Shown piece after piece: positions 8,906-17,959 of a stretch of DNA of 64,000 nt. Below the pieces are notes generated by a model. The model saw only the letters and a program-made list of their open reading frames with translations, ran no database searches and was not told the origin of the DNA. The stretch is from the NCBI RefSeq assembly GCF_026802175.1, contig NZ_CP113797.1, positions 3,139,026 through 3,203,025 of the forward strand. Direction: 5' to 3'. A program made the translations under genes and the position numbers. Numbering within the stretch: the first letter of the stretch is position 1; each line of letters opens with the position of its first letter. Source of the stretch: Thermocoleostomius sinensis A174. Lineage in GTDB: Bacteria > Cyanobacteriota > Cyanobacteriia > Elainellales > Elainellaceae.

Positions 8906-8936
8906 TTTGAATTTGAAAAGCAATATCAAATTCAAA
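8906..8936. promoter_or_regulatory. 11-bp-arm inverted repeat upstream of sbtA
   Basis: TTTGAATTTGA and TCAAATTCAAA are perfect inverted arms around a nine-base loop. It could be a LysR-type (CcmR/NdhR-like) operator region or a hairpin. Position upstream of a carbon-uptake gene is the only contextual support. Confidence 0.35.
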
Positions 8937-9200
8937 CCATAAGTTTTTCTTTTATTTTTAGGAACCCGTATATTTCTGGTCAATGTGAATTGCGATCGTA
9001 GAGGGGTCTCACTGCAACATGCTCTCTATCAAAGAGTCAAGGGGCGGCCATTCCCCTTGTCGTCCTCTTCTCTTCAAGGTAGGTAACGCCAAGACAAGGA
9101 GCATCGACGTTTAATTGCTGCAAAGCGTGTCAAAAGGCAGAAGCGTTAATTCTCAATTTGGTGCATGATTTTCATAATCATTTGACAAACATGACGAAAA

Positions 9201-10430
9201 GTGACATCAACTACTATTAGTTCATCACCTCGCCTACCAAATCAGCCCTCCCCTTTATCCATCCCTGAAGTGCTCGATCGAGCTTCAGAAATTGCTGACT
9301 TTTGCGCCACTAATGCGGCTGCCATTGACTATAACGGCGCTTTTCCTGTCCAGGAATTTGAATTGATTGCCAAGGCAGGTTTACTAGCCGCTCCCCTACA
9401 ACCTGAACTTGGTGGACTTGGTTTGGGAATTCAGGCAAATGTAACGTGGGAACTGCTGCTGCTGCTGAAACACATCGGACGCGGAAATTTAGCCGTTGGA
9501 CGCATCTATGAAGGGCATGTGAACGCGCTACAGATTATCCAAACCTTTGGAACCCCAGAACAAATAAATACCTATGCCGCTGATGCCCGCGATCGGCACA
9601 GAATCTTTGGTGTTTGGAATGCTGAGGCAGAAGATGGTGTCAAGGTCTATCCTCTTTCCAACGGACGCTATCGCCTAGCAGGCTCGAAAACATTCTGTTC
9701 CGGTTGTGGTTTTGTCGATCGACCGTTTGTGAACGGAGCATTGCCAGATGGCAGTTGGCAGATGTGCATTGTACCGATGGAAGACGTGGTAACCGTGAGT
9801 GATCCAACGTGGTGGCAGCCTTCGGGAATGCGAGCGACAGCGAGCTTCAAGGTAGATTTTAGCGGCGTAGAACTGAAGTCCAGTGCTTTGATCGGGCAGC
9901 CGGGTGACTATTTCCGGCAACCGTGGTTAACCGCAGGCGTAATCCGCTTTGCAGCCGTGCAACTAGGAGGAGCCGAAGCGTTATTTAATGCAACCCGGCA
10001 GTATCTACAAGCATTGAACCGCACTAGTGATGCTTATCAACAGGAGCGGTTAGGGCGAATGGCGATCGCGATCGAAAGCGGCAATCTTTGGTTGCGCGGA
10101 GCTGCCGATCTTGTGCAAGGCTATCACACTTTGTTTGCAGGCGATCCGCATCAACCTAGTGATTCGGCGGATCAGGCAAGTCAGTTGGTTGCCTATGCCA
10201 ATATGGTGCGAACCGCCATTGAACAAATTTGTATGGATGTAATTCAACTTTGTCAGCGATCGGTAGGAACTCGCGGCTTGCTACCGCCACATCCTATGGA
10301 GCGCATCATTCGAGATTTGTCGCTGTATTTGCGTCAACCTGTCTTTGATGCATCACTGGCGGCTGTTGGTCAATATGCTCTATCCCAACCTAAACCTGCT
10401 GATGTACTGTGGTTTCAACGTTCACCGTAA
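9201..10430 (+). CDS. Acyl-CoA dehydrogenase family protein
   Basis: A 409-residue flavoprotein with the acyl-CoA dehydrogenase fold: an N-terminal helical domain (residues 20-130), a beta domain with VKVYPLSNGRYRLAGSKTFCSG near 150-175, and a C-terminal helical domain. The GTG at 9201 is used because the nearby ATG at 9191 runs into a stop. It heads a run with the PIG-L deacetylase (85 bases downstream) and methyltransferase genes. That association recurs in other bacteria and argues against a simple role in fatty-acid degradation; the enzyme may act on a carrier- or sugar-linked acyl group. That last point is inference. Confidence 0.85.
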   Translation: MTSTTISSSPRLPNQPSPLSIPEVLDRASEIADFCATNAAAIDYNGAFPVQEFELIAKAGLLAAPLQPELGGLGLGIQANVTWELLLLLKHIGRGNLAVGRIYEGHVNALQIIQTFGTPEQINTYAADARDRHRIFGVWNAEAEDGVKVYPLSNGRYRLAGSKTFCSGCGFVDRPFVNGALPDGSWQMCIVPMEDVVTVSDPTWWQPSGMRATASFKVDFSGVELKSSALIGQPGDYFRQPWLTAGVIRFAAVQLGGAEALFNATRQYLQALNRTSDAYQQERLGRMAIAIESGNLWLRGAADLVQGYHTLFAGDPHQPSDSADQASQLVAYANMVRTAIEQICMDVIQLCQRSVGTRGLLPPHPMERIIRDLSLYLRQPVFDASLAAVGQYALSQPKPADVLWFQRSP

Positions 10431-10515
10431 GAGCTTCGCTTTAGCTGCTTGATGTATCACAGTAAAACCACAGTATTTTCTTAAATATCACACCTTAAAT
10501 ATTACATTAGCTTTC

Positions 10516-11289
10516 ATGGATTCTGTTACAACTTCATCGCTATTGTATCTATTTTCTCATCCTACTCGATTACCGTTACAGACAGTAGATTTAATTGCAC
10601 CTGAGCCTGAGACTAGCGTTTTAGTTGTAGCTCCCCACCCCGATGACGAAACCTTGGGCTGTGGCGGGGCGATCGCTCTTCTACGAGCATTGGGCTGTTC
10701 TGTACGGGTCTTGGTCATGAGCGATGGCACACTTTCGCATCCCCGATCGCTGAAATACCCGCCCGCCCAGCTACGAGCTTTGCGAGAATCAGAAACGCTA
10801 GAAGCTCTGAACACGTTGAACGTAAATCCTACAGAAACGACCTTCTTGCGGTTGCCCGATGGTTCGGTTCCCACACCCAAATCTCCTGACGCTGAACCTG
10901 TGATTGCTCGATGTCAAGCATATTTGCAAACGGTAAACCCAGCGATCGTCTTCTTGCCGTGGCGATTCGATCCTCACCCTGATCACCGTGCCACTTGGCA
11001 ACTTATGACAGCAACTTTAAGTGCTTTGAACCATTTAGTCCGAATTATTGAGTATCCAATTTGGGATTGGGATATAGAACAAAGAGGAGATTTTTTCGAG
11101 TATAAGCGAATCACAGCGTGGCGACTTGATATTGAAGCTGTTCTTGCAACAAAGCTGAAGGCGATCGCGGCTTATCGTTCCCAAACAACGAATCTGATTG
11201 ACGATGATCCAGATGGCTTTCAACTGACGTCCGATATGCTGAAAAACTTTGCCCGTCCTTGGGAACTATATTTGGAGGAAACTCGATGA
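10516..11289 (+). CDS. PIG-L family N-acetylglucosaminyl-type deacetylase
   Basis: A 257-residue zinc-dependent deacetylase of the PIG-L/MshB/BshB superfamily, which removes acetyl groups from N-acetylglucosamine-type sugars. The zinc and catalytic motif APHPDDETLGCGG is at residues 39-51 (H41, D43, D44), and RFDPHPDHRATW supplies the third ligand region. Length is normal. Its stop codon overlaps the start of the methyltransferase gene as ATGA, which implies translational coupling. With its neighbours it suggests modification of an aminosugar, but the actual substrate is unknown. Confidence 0.9.
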   Translation: MDSVTTSSLLYLFSHPTRLPLQTVDLIAPEPETSVLVVAPHPDDETLGCGGAIALLRALGCSVRVLVMSDGTLSHPRSLKYPPAQLRALRESETLEALNTLNVNPTETTFLRLPDGSVPTPKSPDAEPVIARCQAYLQTVNPAIVFLPWRFDPHPDHRATWQLMTATLSALNHLVRIIEYPIWDWDIEQRGDFFEYKRITAWRLDIEAVLATKLKAIAAYRSQTTNLIDDDPDGFQLTSDMLKNFARPWELYLEETR

Positions 11290-11882
11290 ATTCATCCCGC
11301 CATCAATCCCTTTCCCTAGAATACTTTAATGAACTCTACAGCCAAAATCCTGACCCTTGGAACTTTGAAACAAGCGTGTATGAAGCCAAGAAATATGCAG
11401 CAACATTAGCAGCACTACCCAAACCCCGCTATCGATCGGGCTTTGAGATTGGTGGCTCGATCGGCATATTGACGCAAAAACTGGCTGAACGGTGCGACTC
11501 TCTATTGTCTGTTGATGTATCGGAGTTAGCTCAAGCTCAAGCAATTCATCGGTGTCGTTCGCTTCCCCAAGTTCGTTTTCAACTGATGTCAGTTCCACAC
11601 ACCTATCCGGATGAGCTGTTTGATCTGACAATCCTTTCGGAGGTGGGGTACTACTGGTGTTGGGAAGATTTGCAGCAAGCACAGCAGCTAATAATACAAC
11701 ACCTTGAACCTGGTGGACATTTGTTGCTAGTTCATTGGACGCCTTACGAGGACTACTATGACAATCCTTTGAGTGGCGATCAGGTGCATGATTCTTTTCT
11801 ATCTTTAACCCCATCACAATTGAAACACCTGAAGGGCGATCGAGCAGAAAAGTATCGACTTGATTTATTTGAGCGAGTTTAG
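11286..11882 (+). CDS. NodS-like SAM-dependent methyltransferase
   Basis: A 198-residue class I methyltransferase resembling NodS, which N-methylates the deacetylated aminosugar of Nod factors. The start is the ATG at 11286, overlapping the deacetylase stop by four bases with GGAGG upstream; earlier starts are less likely. SAM-binding motif I appears as FEIGGSIGILTQKLA, followed by the acidic residue in LLSVDVSE, and YFNELYSQNPDPWNF is the family's N-terminal signature. Coupling to a PIG-L deacetylase fits the order deacetylate, then N-methylate. This functional pairing is inference from family knowledge. Confidence 0.87.
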   Translation: MNSSRHQSLSLEYFNELYSQNPDPWNFETSVYEAKKYAATLAALPKPRYRSGFEIGGSIGILTQKLAERCDSLLSVDVSELAQAQAIHRCRSLPQVRFQLMSVPHTYPDELFDLTILSEVGYYWCWEDLQQAQQLIIQHLEPGGHLLLVHWTPYEDYYDNPLSGDQVHDSFLSLTPSQLKHLKGDRAEKYRLDLFERV

Positions 11883-12080
11883 TTAGACAAGAACTAGTTT
11901 TTGTTTTTAGGCAACAGCTATACATTAATACTTTAAATTAGTTCGTTCTTTTGAGGTAGGTATAGCCTTGTCAGGAAGGCTACGATCGATTCATCACTTA
12001 AGCCGTTTCTTGCGCTCAAAGATTGAGAACTAGAGCGCAGAATCGATAGCCGCAGCGATATAGTAGAGAGGAGATTTTCA

Positions 12081-12770
12081 ATGTTTTTCCATAAAAAAGA
12101 GCCGATTCATATCGTAAATGTTGATGAAGCAAACCCACGTTTTGCTCAACTTTTGCTAGAGCAATTTGGTGGGGCAACGGGTGAACTATCTGCTGCTTTA
12201 CAATATTGGGTGCAATCATTTCACGTCGAGAATGCTGGCATCCGAGATATGCTTCAAGACATTGCGATTGAGGAATTTGGACATTTAGAAATGGTGGGAA
12301 AGATGATTGAAGCCCACACTAAAAATGTGGATCAAACCGAGGCTTTCAAAAGTACACTATTTGCTGTACGTGGTGTAGGACCACACTTTCTAGACAGCCA
12401 AGGTAATGCTTGGACAGCTAACTATTTAAATGAAGGTGGTGATGTTGTTCGTGATCTAAGGGCGAATATTGCAGCCGAGGCTGGTGCACGTCAAACCTAT
12501 GAAGAGTTGATCAAATTGTGTCCTGATCAAGGTACTAAAAAGGCACTAGTCCACCTTCTCACTCGTGAGATTTCTCACACTAAAATGTTCATGGAAGCGC
12601 TAAATTCGCTGGGCAAACTCGACGATCCATTTTTTGGAAATATCCAGCCTGATGAGACCGTTGATATTTACTACAACTTGTCTTCTAATGGTAAAGATGA
12701 GCGTGGTCCTTGGAACTCTGAACCAACGTTCCGTTACATTGCAGATCCAGTGAAAGAGCATCAAGCTTAG
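12081..12770 (+). CDS. Manganese catalase
   Basis: A 229-residue non-heme catalase with a dimanganese centre that breaks hydrogen peroxide into water and oxygen. The four-helix bundle ligands are visible: E35 in GELSAALQYW, E65-F-G-H68 in IEEFGHLEM, a Glu in AAEAGARQTYEEL, and Glu/His in REISHTKMF. GAGGAG lies upstream of the ATG. It sits between the methyltransferase and the convergent glycosyltransferase, is likely transcribed on its own, and is followed by a strong hairpin terminator. Confidence 0.94.
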   Translation: MFFHKKEPIHIVNVDEANPRFAQLLLEQFGGATGELSAALQYWVQSFHVENAGIRDMLQDIAIEEFGHLEMVGKMIEAHTKNVDQTEAFKSTLFAVRGVGPHFLDSQGNAWTANYLNEGGDVVRDLRANIAAEAGARQTYEELIKLCPDQGTKKALVHLLTREISHTKMFMEALNSLGKLDDPFFGNIQPDETVDIYYNLSSNGKDERGPWNSEPTFRYIADPVKEHQA

Positions 12771-12805
12771 CGAATCAATTCTGATAATCCATTTATCACA
12801 GAATT

Positions 12806-12830
12806 GAATATAGCGAGTATAGCTATATTC
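12806..12830. repeat. Hairpin after the Mn catalase gene
   Basis: GAATATAGC and GCTATATTC form a perfect nine-base stem with a seven-base loop, 35 bases past the stop codon. There is no T run; it may stabilise the mRNA end. Confidence 0.4.
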
Positions 12831-12844
12831 AGCCATTGAGTACG

Positions 12845-12898
12845 AATTCCCCATTGCATCTAACCATTTTCACTAATGCAATGGGGAATTTATTTATT
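12845..12898 (+). terminator. Strong terminator hairpin
   Basis: AATTCCCCATTGCAT pairs perfectly with ATGCAATGGGGAATT over 15 bases (12845-12859 with 12876-12890), followed by TATTTATT. It terminates the catalase transcript. Confidence 0.65.
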
Positions 12899-12944
12899 GA
12901 TCTTTCTTCTCACACGCAGAGCAAGGGGAATCAAAATGAGCGTG

Positions 12945-13008
12945 GGTTCCAATGTCCCTCTCCTACTCCGGGAGAGGGGTGTAGGGCGAGGGCAGTGCGA
13001 GGTTGCCA
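12945..13008. repeat. Degenerate CCCTCTC/GAGAGGG intergenic palindrome
   Basis: CCCTCTCCTACTCCGGGAGAGGG forms a stem-loop typical of scattered cyanobacterial intergenic palindromes. Similar sequences occur near 17635-17680, 36545-36585 and 36775-36870. Confidence 0.5.
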
Positions 13009-13015
13009 GCCAAAA

Positions 13016-14338
13016 TCAGGGTGTTAAAGGTAGCGGCTGATTGACTGACGGAAGCGATAGACTCTGGTGTAAATAAGGCAGCAACTGACCTGGTGATGGG
13101 TGCTTAGAGTGATTTCGCTGTTGCCGTAAGGGTTCCAGCAATAGTCGCAACTCCCAAATTGCCTGCTCAATTTTAACTAGCTTCCATTGCCGCTGCCAAA
13201 TTCCTTCTGTTTTCTGTTGCTGTTCAATTTGTTCAAACAGCGCACCCAGAGACGTTGCTCGCATCATAGTAGACATCAGCCAATCTCGATCGAGTCCTAA
13301 CCGATCGGCCGGCAATGCTAGAGCTTGGAGCATAGGGGAATATCCCTTCAGATATTGTTGCCACAGTTGCCTCAATTCAGACCGGGCTTGGAAACGAGCT
13401 ACGATTGCAGCGGCTGGCTCTACCAGAAAGGGCTGTTGGTGTTGCCCCATCGCGGTCCAAGCGCTTAACTGATCAGCTAACCCTTTTTGAGCGCGTCCAG
13501 TTTGTCGAGCCGAAGTCGTTACCCGCACCCGAAGACTATGACAAAAGCGTGCATTGATTCGCTTTAACGCTTGGTAAAGTGCTACATCCTCAGACGACCT
13601 CACAGGTGGCAATCCGCCTGCTCGTTGATACATCTTGGCCGTTACAGCTAAGCTAGCACCAAAATGTTGAAAATGTCGAGGCCAGCGATCAAATGGATCA
13701 GGGTCAAGAAAGCTTTCCAATTCAGACACCAAGAAATAGTAGCCAACTTCTCGCAAATGACACGCCCTAGCATAGGGAGACAAAGCCGCTCGATCGGCGC
13801 GATTAGTAATAATCCTTCCACCCACTGCATCCGCTCCAGAAGCAATTTCATACAGGGTGGCGGCAATCCAATCAGGGGCAACTTGCGTATCCCCATCGGT
13901 GGATGCAATCACACCCTGAGAATGCCCTACAGACATCAAGCGATCGCACGCTTCGTCCATTAATAACTTCCGCACCCAACCGATATTGGCTTTAGAGGCA
14001 GGCAACGTGCGCTCAACCACATGCAACACTAAGTCAGGATATTGCTGCGCGAACCGACGAGCAATAGCAGCCGAGTCATCGTTGCAGTTATTGGCAAGCA
14101 GAATAATTTCATAACGAGTTGGGTCAAACGGATGCCCTCGCAAATCAACTTGATGTGCTAATGCGGTCAAGGTATGTTCTAACAATTCAGCTTCATTTTG
14201 TGCAGGTACGATGACACAAACTTGGCACTGAGATCGGGGAGGCGTTTCTACCAAACGCTCAGTTCTTTGATTACTTATTTGATTGTTTAACAGATTAGTG
14301 GAGGGAGGTGTGATCATCTTCACGCAATCACCGTTCAT
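13016..14338 (-). CDS. Family 2 glycosyltransferase
   Basis: A GT-A fold transferase of about 440 residues. CVIVPAQNEAELLEHTL opens the nucleotide-sugar-binding domain and ASTDGDTQVAPDW contains the DxD metal motif; EIILLANNCNDD matches the second strand. The ATG at 14338 is preferred: GGAGAGGTGA sits eight bases upstream, whereas the in-frame GTG at 14347 lies inside that ribosome site. The last 150 residues are Gln/Leu-rich and not recognised. It faces the acyl-CoA dehydrogenase/PIG-L/NodS run, and such a glycosyltransferase is the usual fourth member of that set in other bacteria. Confidence 0.85.
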   Translation of the reverse strand: MNGDCVKMITPPSTNLLNNQISNQRTERLVETPPRSQCQVCVIVPAQNEAELLEHTLTALAHQVDLRGHPFDPTRYEIILLANNCNDDSAAIARRFAQQYPDLVLHVVERTLPASKANIGWVRKLLMDEACDRLMSVGHSQGVIASTDGDTQVAPDWIAATLYEIASGADAVGGRIITNRADRAALSPYARACHLREVGYYFLVSELESFLDPDPFDRWPRHFQHFGASLAVTAKMYQRAGGLPPVRSSEDVALYQALKRINARFCHSLRVRVTTSARQTGRAQKGLADQLSAWTAMGQHQQPFLVEPAAAIVARFQARSELRQLWQQYLKGYSPMLQALALPADRLGLDRDWLMSTMMRATSLGALFEQIEQQQKTEGIWQRQWKLVKIEQAIWELRLLLEPLRQQRNHSKHPSPGQLLPYLHQSLSLPSVNQPLPLTP

Positions 14339-14536
14339 ATCATTCACCTCTCCATCTTTGTAAACAGAGTGTTTGAGTTTGCAGAACCATAAGAGACTCT
14401 ATAGTAATTTGAATAGTGCTTATTATGGACGGTTGTTTTATCGAAAATCTCCCTCTCTTGATGGAATTCTCGACAAAATTCGCCAATTTCAGCAACGATC
14501 GCCCTCAAGATAGAGGTTAATCACGCATGTAAACTC

Positions 14537-15862
14537 TTATTCGGTAACAATCATATCTTTGTGCTGTTCGTCCCAAGGAATGAACCATAGCGTGAACATT
14601 CCTGGCACTGTCAAAAGAAATACAAAAACAAAAAATAATGGATAGCCTAAGGCTTGTTGAATGTAGCCGCTGATCAATCCAGGTAGCATCATGCCCAAAG
14701 CCATAAACCCCGTTGAGATGGCAAAGTGTGAGGTTTTGTAGGCATCCTTGGCAAGGTACATGAAATAAACGCTATAGGCGGCCGTACCTAAACCATAGCC
14801 AAACTGCTCGATCGCCACCAGTGGATAAATCCAAATTACAGGAGGGTGAACGTAGGCAAGATAAATATAAAACAAATGGGGAAGATTCAACGCCAGGGCC
14901 ATCGGTATCATGCTGCGTTGTGCTCCATATCGAGAAACTAGCCACCCGCCCAGCACACCGCCCAAGGTTAATGCCAATGCTCCCATCGTGCCATAAACCA
15001 ACCCAACCTGCGCTGTAGATAACCCTAGACCACCAGCTTCAACAGAATCTAGCAGAAACGGTGGAGCTAGCTTGACCAGCATTGCTTCTCCAATGCGATA
15101 CAAAAAAATGAATGCCAAAATTACCCAAATTTTAGATTGATTGAAGTAGGTGTTGACAGCACTTCGATAGAAATGCAAAAGAGACGGCGAATTTGTTCTA
15201 AGAGAATCATTCAAAGGAACCGGTAAAAACCAGGAGTGAAACCCCCAAAGCACCATAAATAGCCCCGCAGAAATAGCAATGGCGATCGTCCAACTAAGAG
15301 AAACATCCAGCGTTTTTTCTAGTTGTCCTGCCAGAAACACCAATAGCCCGGAGCCGAAAAGCATGGCAATTCGATAAAAGGTCGAGCGGATTCCCACAAA
15401 AAACGCTTGAGCTTCTTTGTCTAAACTCAGTAGATAAAACCCATCAACCGCCGTATCATGCGTAGCAGAGAGCAACGCCACGATCGCCAAAACAACCAGC
15501 GATGGAAAAAAGAAATGAGTCCAATGCAAACAAACAGCCAAGCTAGCGAGCGCAATTGCCAACGCCAATTGGGTATAAAGTATCCAGTTTCGCTTGGTTG
15601 AATAGACATCAACTAGCGGCCCCCACAGCATTTTAATCACCCAAGGCAAATACAACAGGCTTGTCCAGAAGGCAATTTGAGCATTGTCAACGCCCAATTT
15701 CTTATACATCACAATAGACAGGCTGTTGACAATAACGTAGGGCACACCCTCAGCAAAATGCAACGTTGGCACAAAAATCCACGGAGACTGACGATCGAAA
15801 CGGGGCTTCCCGATCTCAGTCTGCTGTTCCAGAGAAATTGACTTTTGCTCCATCAGGTTCAA
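14537..15862 (-). CDS. MFS permease, AmpG-like
   Basis: A 441-residue polytopic inner-membrane protein with about 12 hydrophobic segments, of the AmpG-type (PAT) branch of the major facilitator superfamily. The first helix region, HFAEGVPYVIVNSLSIV, followed by KKLGVDNAQIAFWTSLLYLPWVIKMLWGPLVD, is the typical AmpG-like N-terminal pattern. AmpG imports cell-wall muropeptides in proteobacteria; in cyanobacteria the substrate is unproven. The gene stands between the glycosyltransferase and the Rieske reductase on the same strand; gaps of 42-200 bases leave co-transcription open. Confidence 0.82.
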   Translation of the reverse strand: MNLMEQKSISLEQQTEIGKPRFDRQSPWIFVPTLHFAEGVPYVIVNSLSIVMYKKLGVDNAQIAFWTSLLYLPWVIKMLWGPLVDVYSTKRNWILYTQLALAIALASLAVCLHWTHFFFPSLVVLAIVALLSATHDTAVDGFYLLSLDKEAQAFFVGIRSTFYRIAMLFGSGLLVFLAGQLEKTLDVSLSWTIAIAISAGLFMVLWGFHSWFLPVPLNDSLRTNSPSLLHFYRSAVNTYFNQSKIWVILAFIFLYRIGEAMLVKLAPPFLLDSVEAGGLGLSTAQVGLVYGTMGALALTLGGVLGGWLVSRYGAQRSMIPMALALNLPHLFYIYLAYVHPPVIWIYPLVAIEQFGYGLGTAAYSVYFMYLAKDAYKTSHFAISTGFMALGMMLPGLISGYIQQALGYPLFFVFVFLLTVPGMFTLWFIPWDEQHKDMIVTE

Positions 15863-15903
15863 TCTTACTTAGTAGTGGGTTTACCACCCAACAATCACTT
15901 TGT

Positions 15904-17514
15904 CTATGGATGCAGCAATTTGACTAAATCGAGCGCCGGGTCACGCAGGGCATCCGGGTCAGGCATTTGATTTAATCGCATCAGTTCCACAATGGCGGCT
16001 GTTTCTGTGTCGCGTTGGCTGCTGGCCGCGGCTAGAACTTGCTGATCTTTAATATAGAAGGCAATAAACTGCCTCTGCTGTAAATCGCCATTGATAATGA
16101 GTTCATCCCATTGGTCTGCATGACCGACATAGCGCAGCGGAAACTGAAACTGCATTGTCCAAAAGATAGGAACCGTCCTAAATGTCACCGCCTGTCCTGC
16201 CATGTTATAAGCAGCAATTCGACCCTGTTGAGCCGCGACTCGCCAGTGTTCCACACGGGTTGGTTCATGGGTGCGCCAATCTGGGTAACAAGCAATATCG
16301 CCCGCTGCATATAGACCATCTGCCGCTTTTAAGTAGTCATCGACAAGAACGCTACCGTCGGTAGGATGTAAGTCCACCCCCTCTACAAACTCAGTTGCTG
16401 GCTGTACCCCAATTCCCACAATCACTAAATCTGCTTGCAATCGATCGCCATTCTCTAATATCACTGCTGCTACGGTATCGCGATCGTCCCCTTCTAGCCG
16501 AACCACTTTCTGCCTGAAGCAAAACGTCACACCATTCTCTTCATGCACCTGCTGAAAAATTTCTCCAATCTCCGCACCCAAAATCTTCTCAAAGGGCAAT
16601 CTATCGGGTGAGACTACTGTCACAGGAATGTGATGTTGTGCCAACCCAGCCGCTGCTTCCATGCCAATAAAGCTTGATCCAATTACCACAGCGCGCGATG
16701 CCTGCTGCACGGCCGCCAAGATTTGCTCCATATCCGCCGCACTGCGAAGCGTCAATACATTCTGCAACTCTTGTCCGGGAACATTTAGTTGACGTGGTTT
16801 ACCACCCGTTGCCAACAGCAGCGCATCATAGGTTATCGTCTCACCGCTGGCAAAAGTAATAGACTTGCCGTTCGCATCTACTCGGACGGCTGGTTGATTT
16901 AACCAAATTTCGATGGCGTGAGCGTGGTAAAAATCAGCCGATCGCAGTGGCAACTGATCCGAAGAAACCTGACCAATAAGATAATCTTTGCTGAGCCACG
17001 TGCGGTCATACGGCAACCGATCGTCCTGCGTTGCCATGAGGATGCGCCCCTGATAGCCTGCTACTCTCAGGGTTTCGGCAGCATGGGCCCCAGCAGCCCC
17101 AGCCCCCAAAATGACGAACGTGCGCGAATCGATGTCGGGATTATAGGTGGCCATCGTGGGCGATCGAGCACCAGTCAGCGATGGTGTCTCTGGGGTATCA
17201 GCACCAACGCTAACTTTTACGTGATTTTCTTCAACTGTGACGGCATAACGACACAAAGAATCCAAACCAGGTGGCTCTTGTTGGTCTCCAGTTGTGACAT
17301 CAAAATACGCATGATGCCAGGGACAAATCACCTGCTTTCCACTCAGCACTCCTTCTGCTAGGGGTGCTTGGTAATGTGTACAGTAAGCCCCAACGGCATA
17401 GAATTGTCCGTTCAGTCTTACCAGCAGCACATCGATATCACCCACGCGAACCTGCCGCATTTCGCCCTCTTGCAGATCATCAACCTGCGCCACGATCGCC
17501 TCGATTTGAGTCAT
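15904..17514 (-). CDS. Rieske/FAD-NAD(P)H oxidoreductase fusion (AIF-like)
   Basis: A 536-residue cytosolic electron-transfer enzyme. Residues about 1-105 form a Rieske [2Fe-2S] domain with CTH and CPWHH ligands. Residues 125-450 form a pyridine-nucleotide-disulfide-type reductase with VILGAGAAGAHAAETL for FAD, VIGSSFIGMEAAAGL for NAD(P)H, and YAAGDIACYPDWR near the flavin. The C-terminal 85 residues match the reductase C-terminal domain. This layout resembles ferredoxin reductases and AIFM3. The natural electron acceptor is not indicated. Confidence 0.9.
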   Translation of the reverse strand: MTQIEAIVAQVDDLQEGEMRQVRVGDIDVLLVRLNGQFYAVGAYCTHYQAPLAEGVLSGKQVICPWHHAYFDVTTGDQQEPPGLDSLCRYAVTVEENHVKVSVGADTPETPSLTGARSPTMATYNPDIDSRTFVILGAGAAGAHAAETLRVAGYQGRILMATQDDRLPYDRTWLSKDYLIGQVSSDQLPLRSADFYHAHAIEIWLNQPAVRVDANGKSITFASGETITYDALLLATGGKPRQLNVPGQELQNVLTLRSAADMEQILAAVQQASRAVVIGSSFIGMEAAAGLAQHHIPVTVVSPDRLPFEKILGAEIGEIFQQVHEENGVTFCFRQKVVRLEGDDRDTVAAVILENGDRLQADLVIVGIGVQPATEFVEGVDLHPTDGSVLVDDYLKAADGLYAAGDIACYPDWRTHEPTRVEHWRVAAQQGRIAAYNMAGQAVTFRTVPIFWTMQFQFPLRYVGHADQWDELIINGDLQQRQFIAFYIKDQQVLAAASSQRDTETAAIVELMRLNQMPDPDALRDPALDLVKLLHP

Positions 17515-17959
17515 CTTGTATTTTCTGTTAGATCGCTTTTGAGATTACTTTTAGGATGCTGAACCAGAACTCAAATTGTAGTTAAACAGCACCAAGGGAT
17601 ACCCATTCTTGATCACGCCATATAGAATGCCTCCTACCGCCTGCGGCTCCTCCCTTTCGCAAGGAGAGGTTGGGAGGGATCAGTATACTGGGCAACCTAA
17701 TGGAGAATTGGTAGAAGAATACAAATTCTAAGTATTGGTCGCATAGTTCTGGAGTCATCCGCCTAAATTATCAAAGCAGCACATTCCATTAGGCTTCTAA
17801 CTGAGGAAGGAAATTGTGATGGTTACGTGTTAGGAACGATCGCTGCTAGCATCACTTTCCACCATATCGATTGTTGAAAGGAGTCGAGTACAATCGAGCA
17901 GACCTGTTACTTTGATCGATTTGCTACTTACTTAAAGATTAGACATTTGGGAAGCTTCC
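17515..17959. other. Intergenic region with one palindromic repeat
   Basis: A divergent gap of 445 bases. It contains a CTCCTCCCTTTCGCAAGGAGAGG palindrome near 17645, of the scattered intergenic type. Nothing else is recognised. Confidence 0.4.

Larger units (their letters stand above)
8689..9200. other. Intergenic region upstream of sbtA
   Basis: About 510 bases separating divergent sbtA and the acyl-CoA dehydrogenase gene. It holds two inverted repeats (8826-8841 and 8906-8936), listed separately. Beyond those, no RNA or gene is visible. Confidence 0.5.

Noticed and set aside
11326-11925. 199-codon minus-strand frame
   Set aside because: Antisense to the NodS-like methyltransferase, which has clear motifs; this one has none.
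16918-17361. 147-codon plus-strand frame
   Set aside because: Antisense to the Rieske/FAD reductase; no motif or ribosome site.
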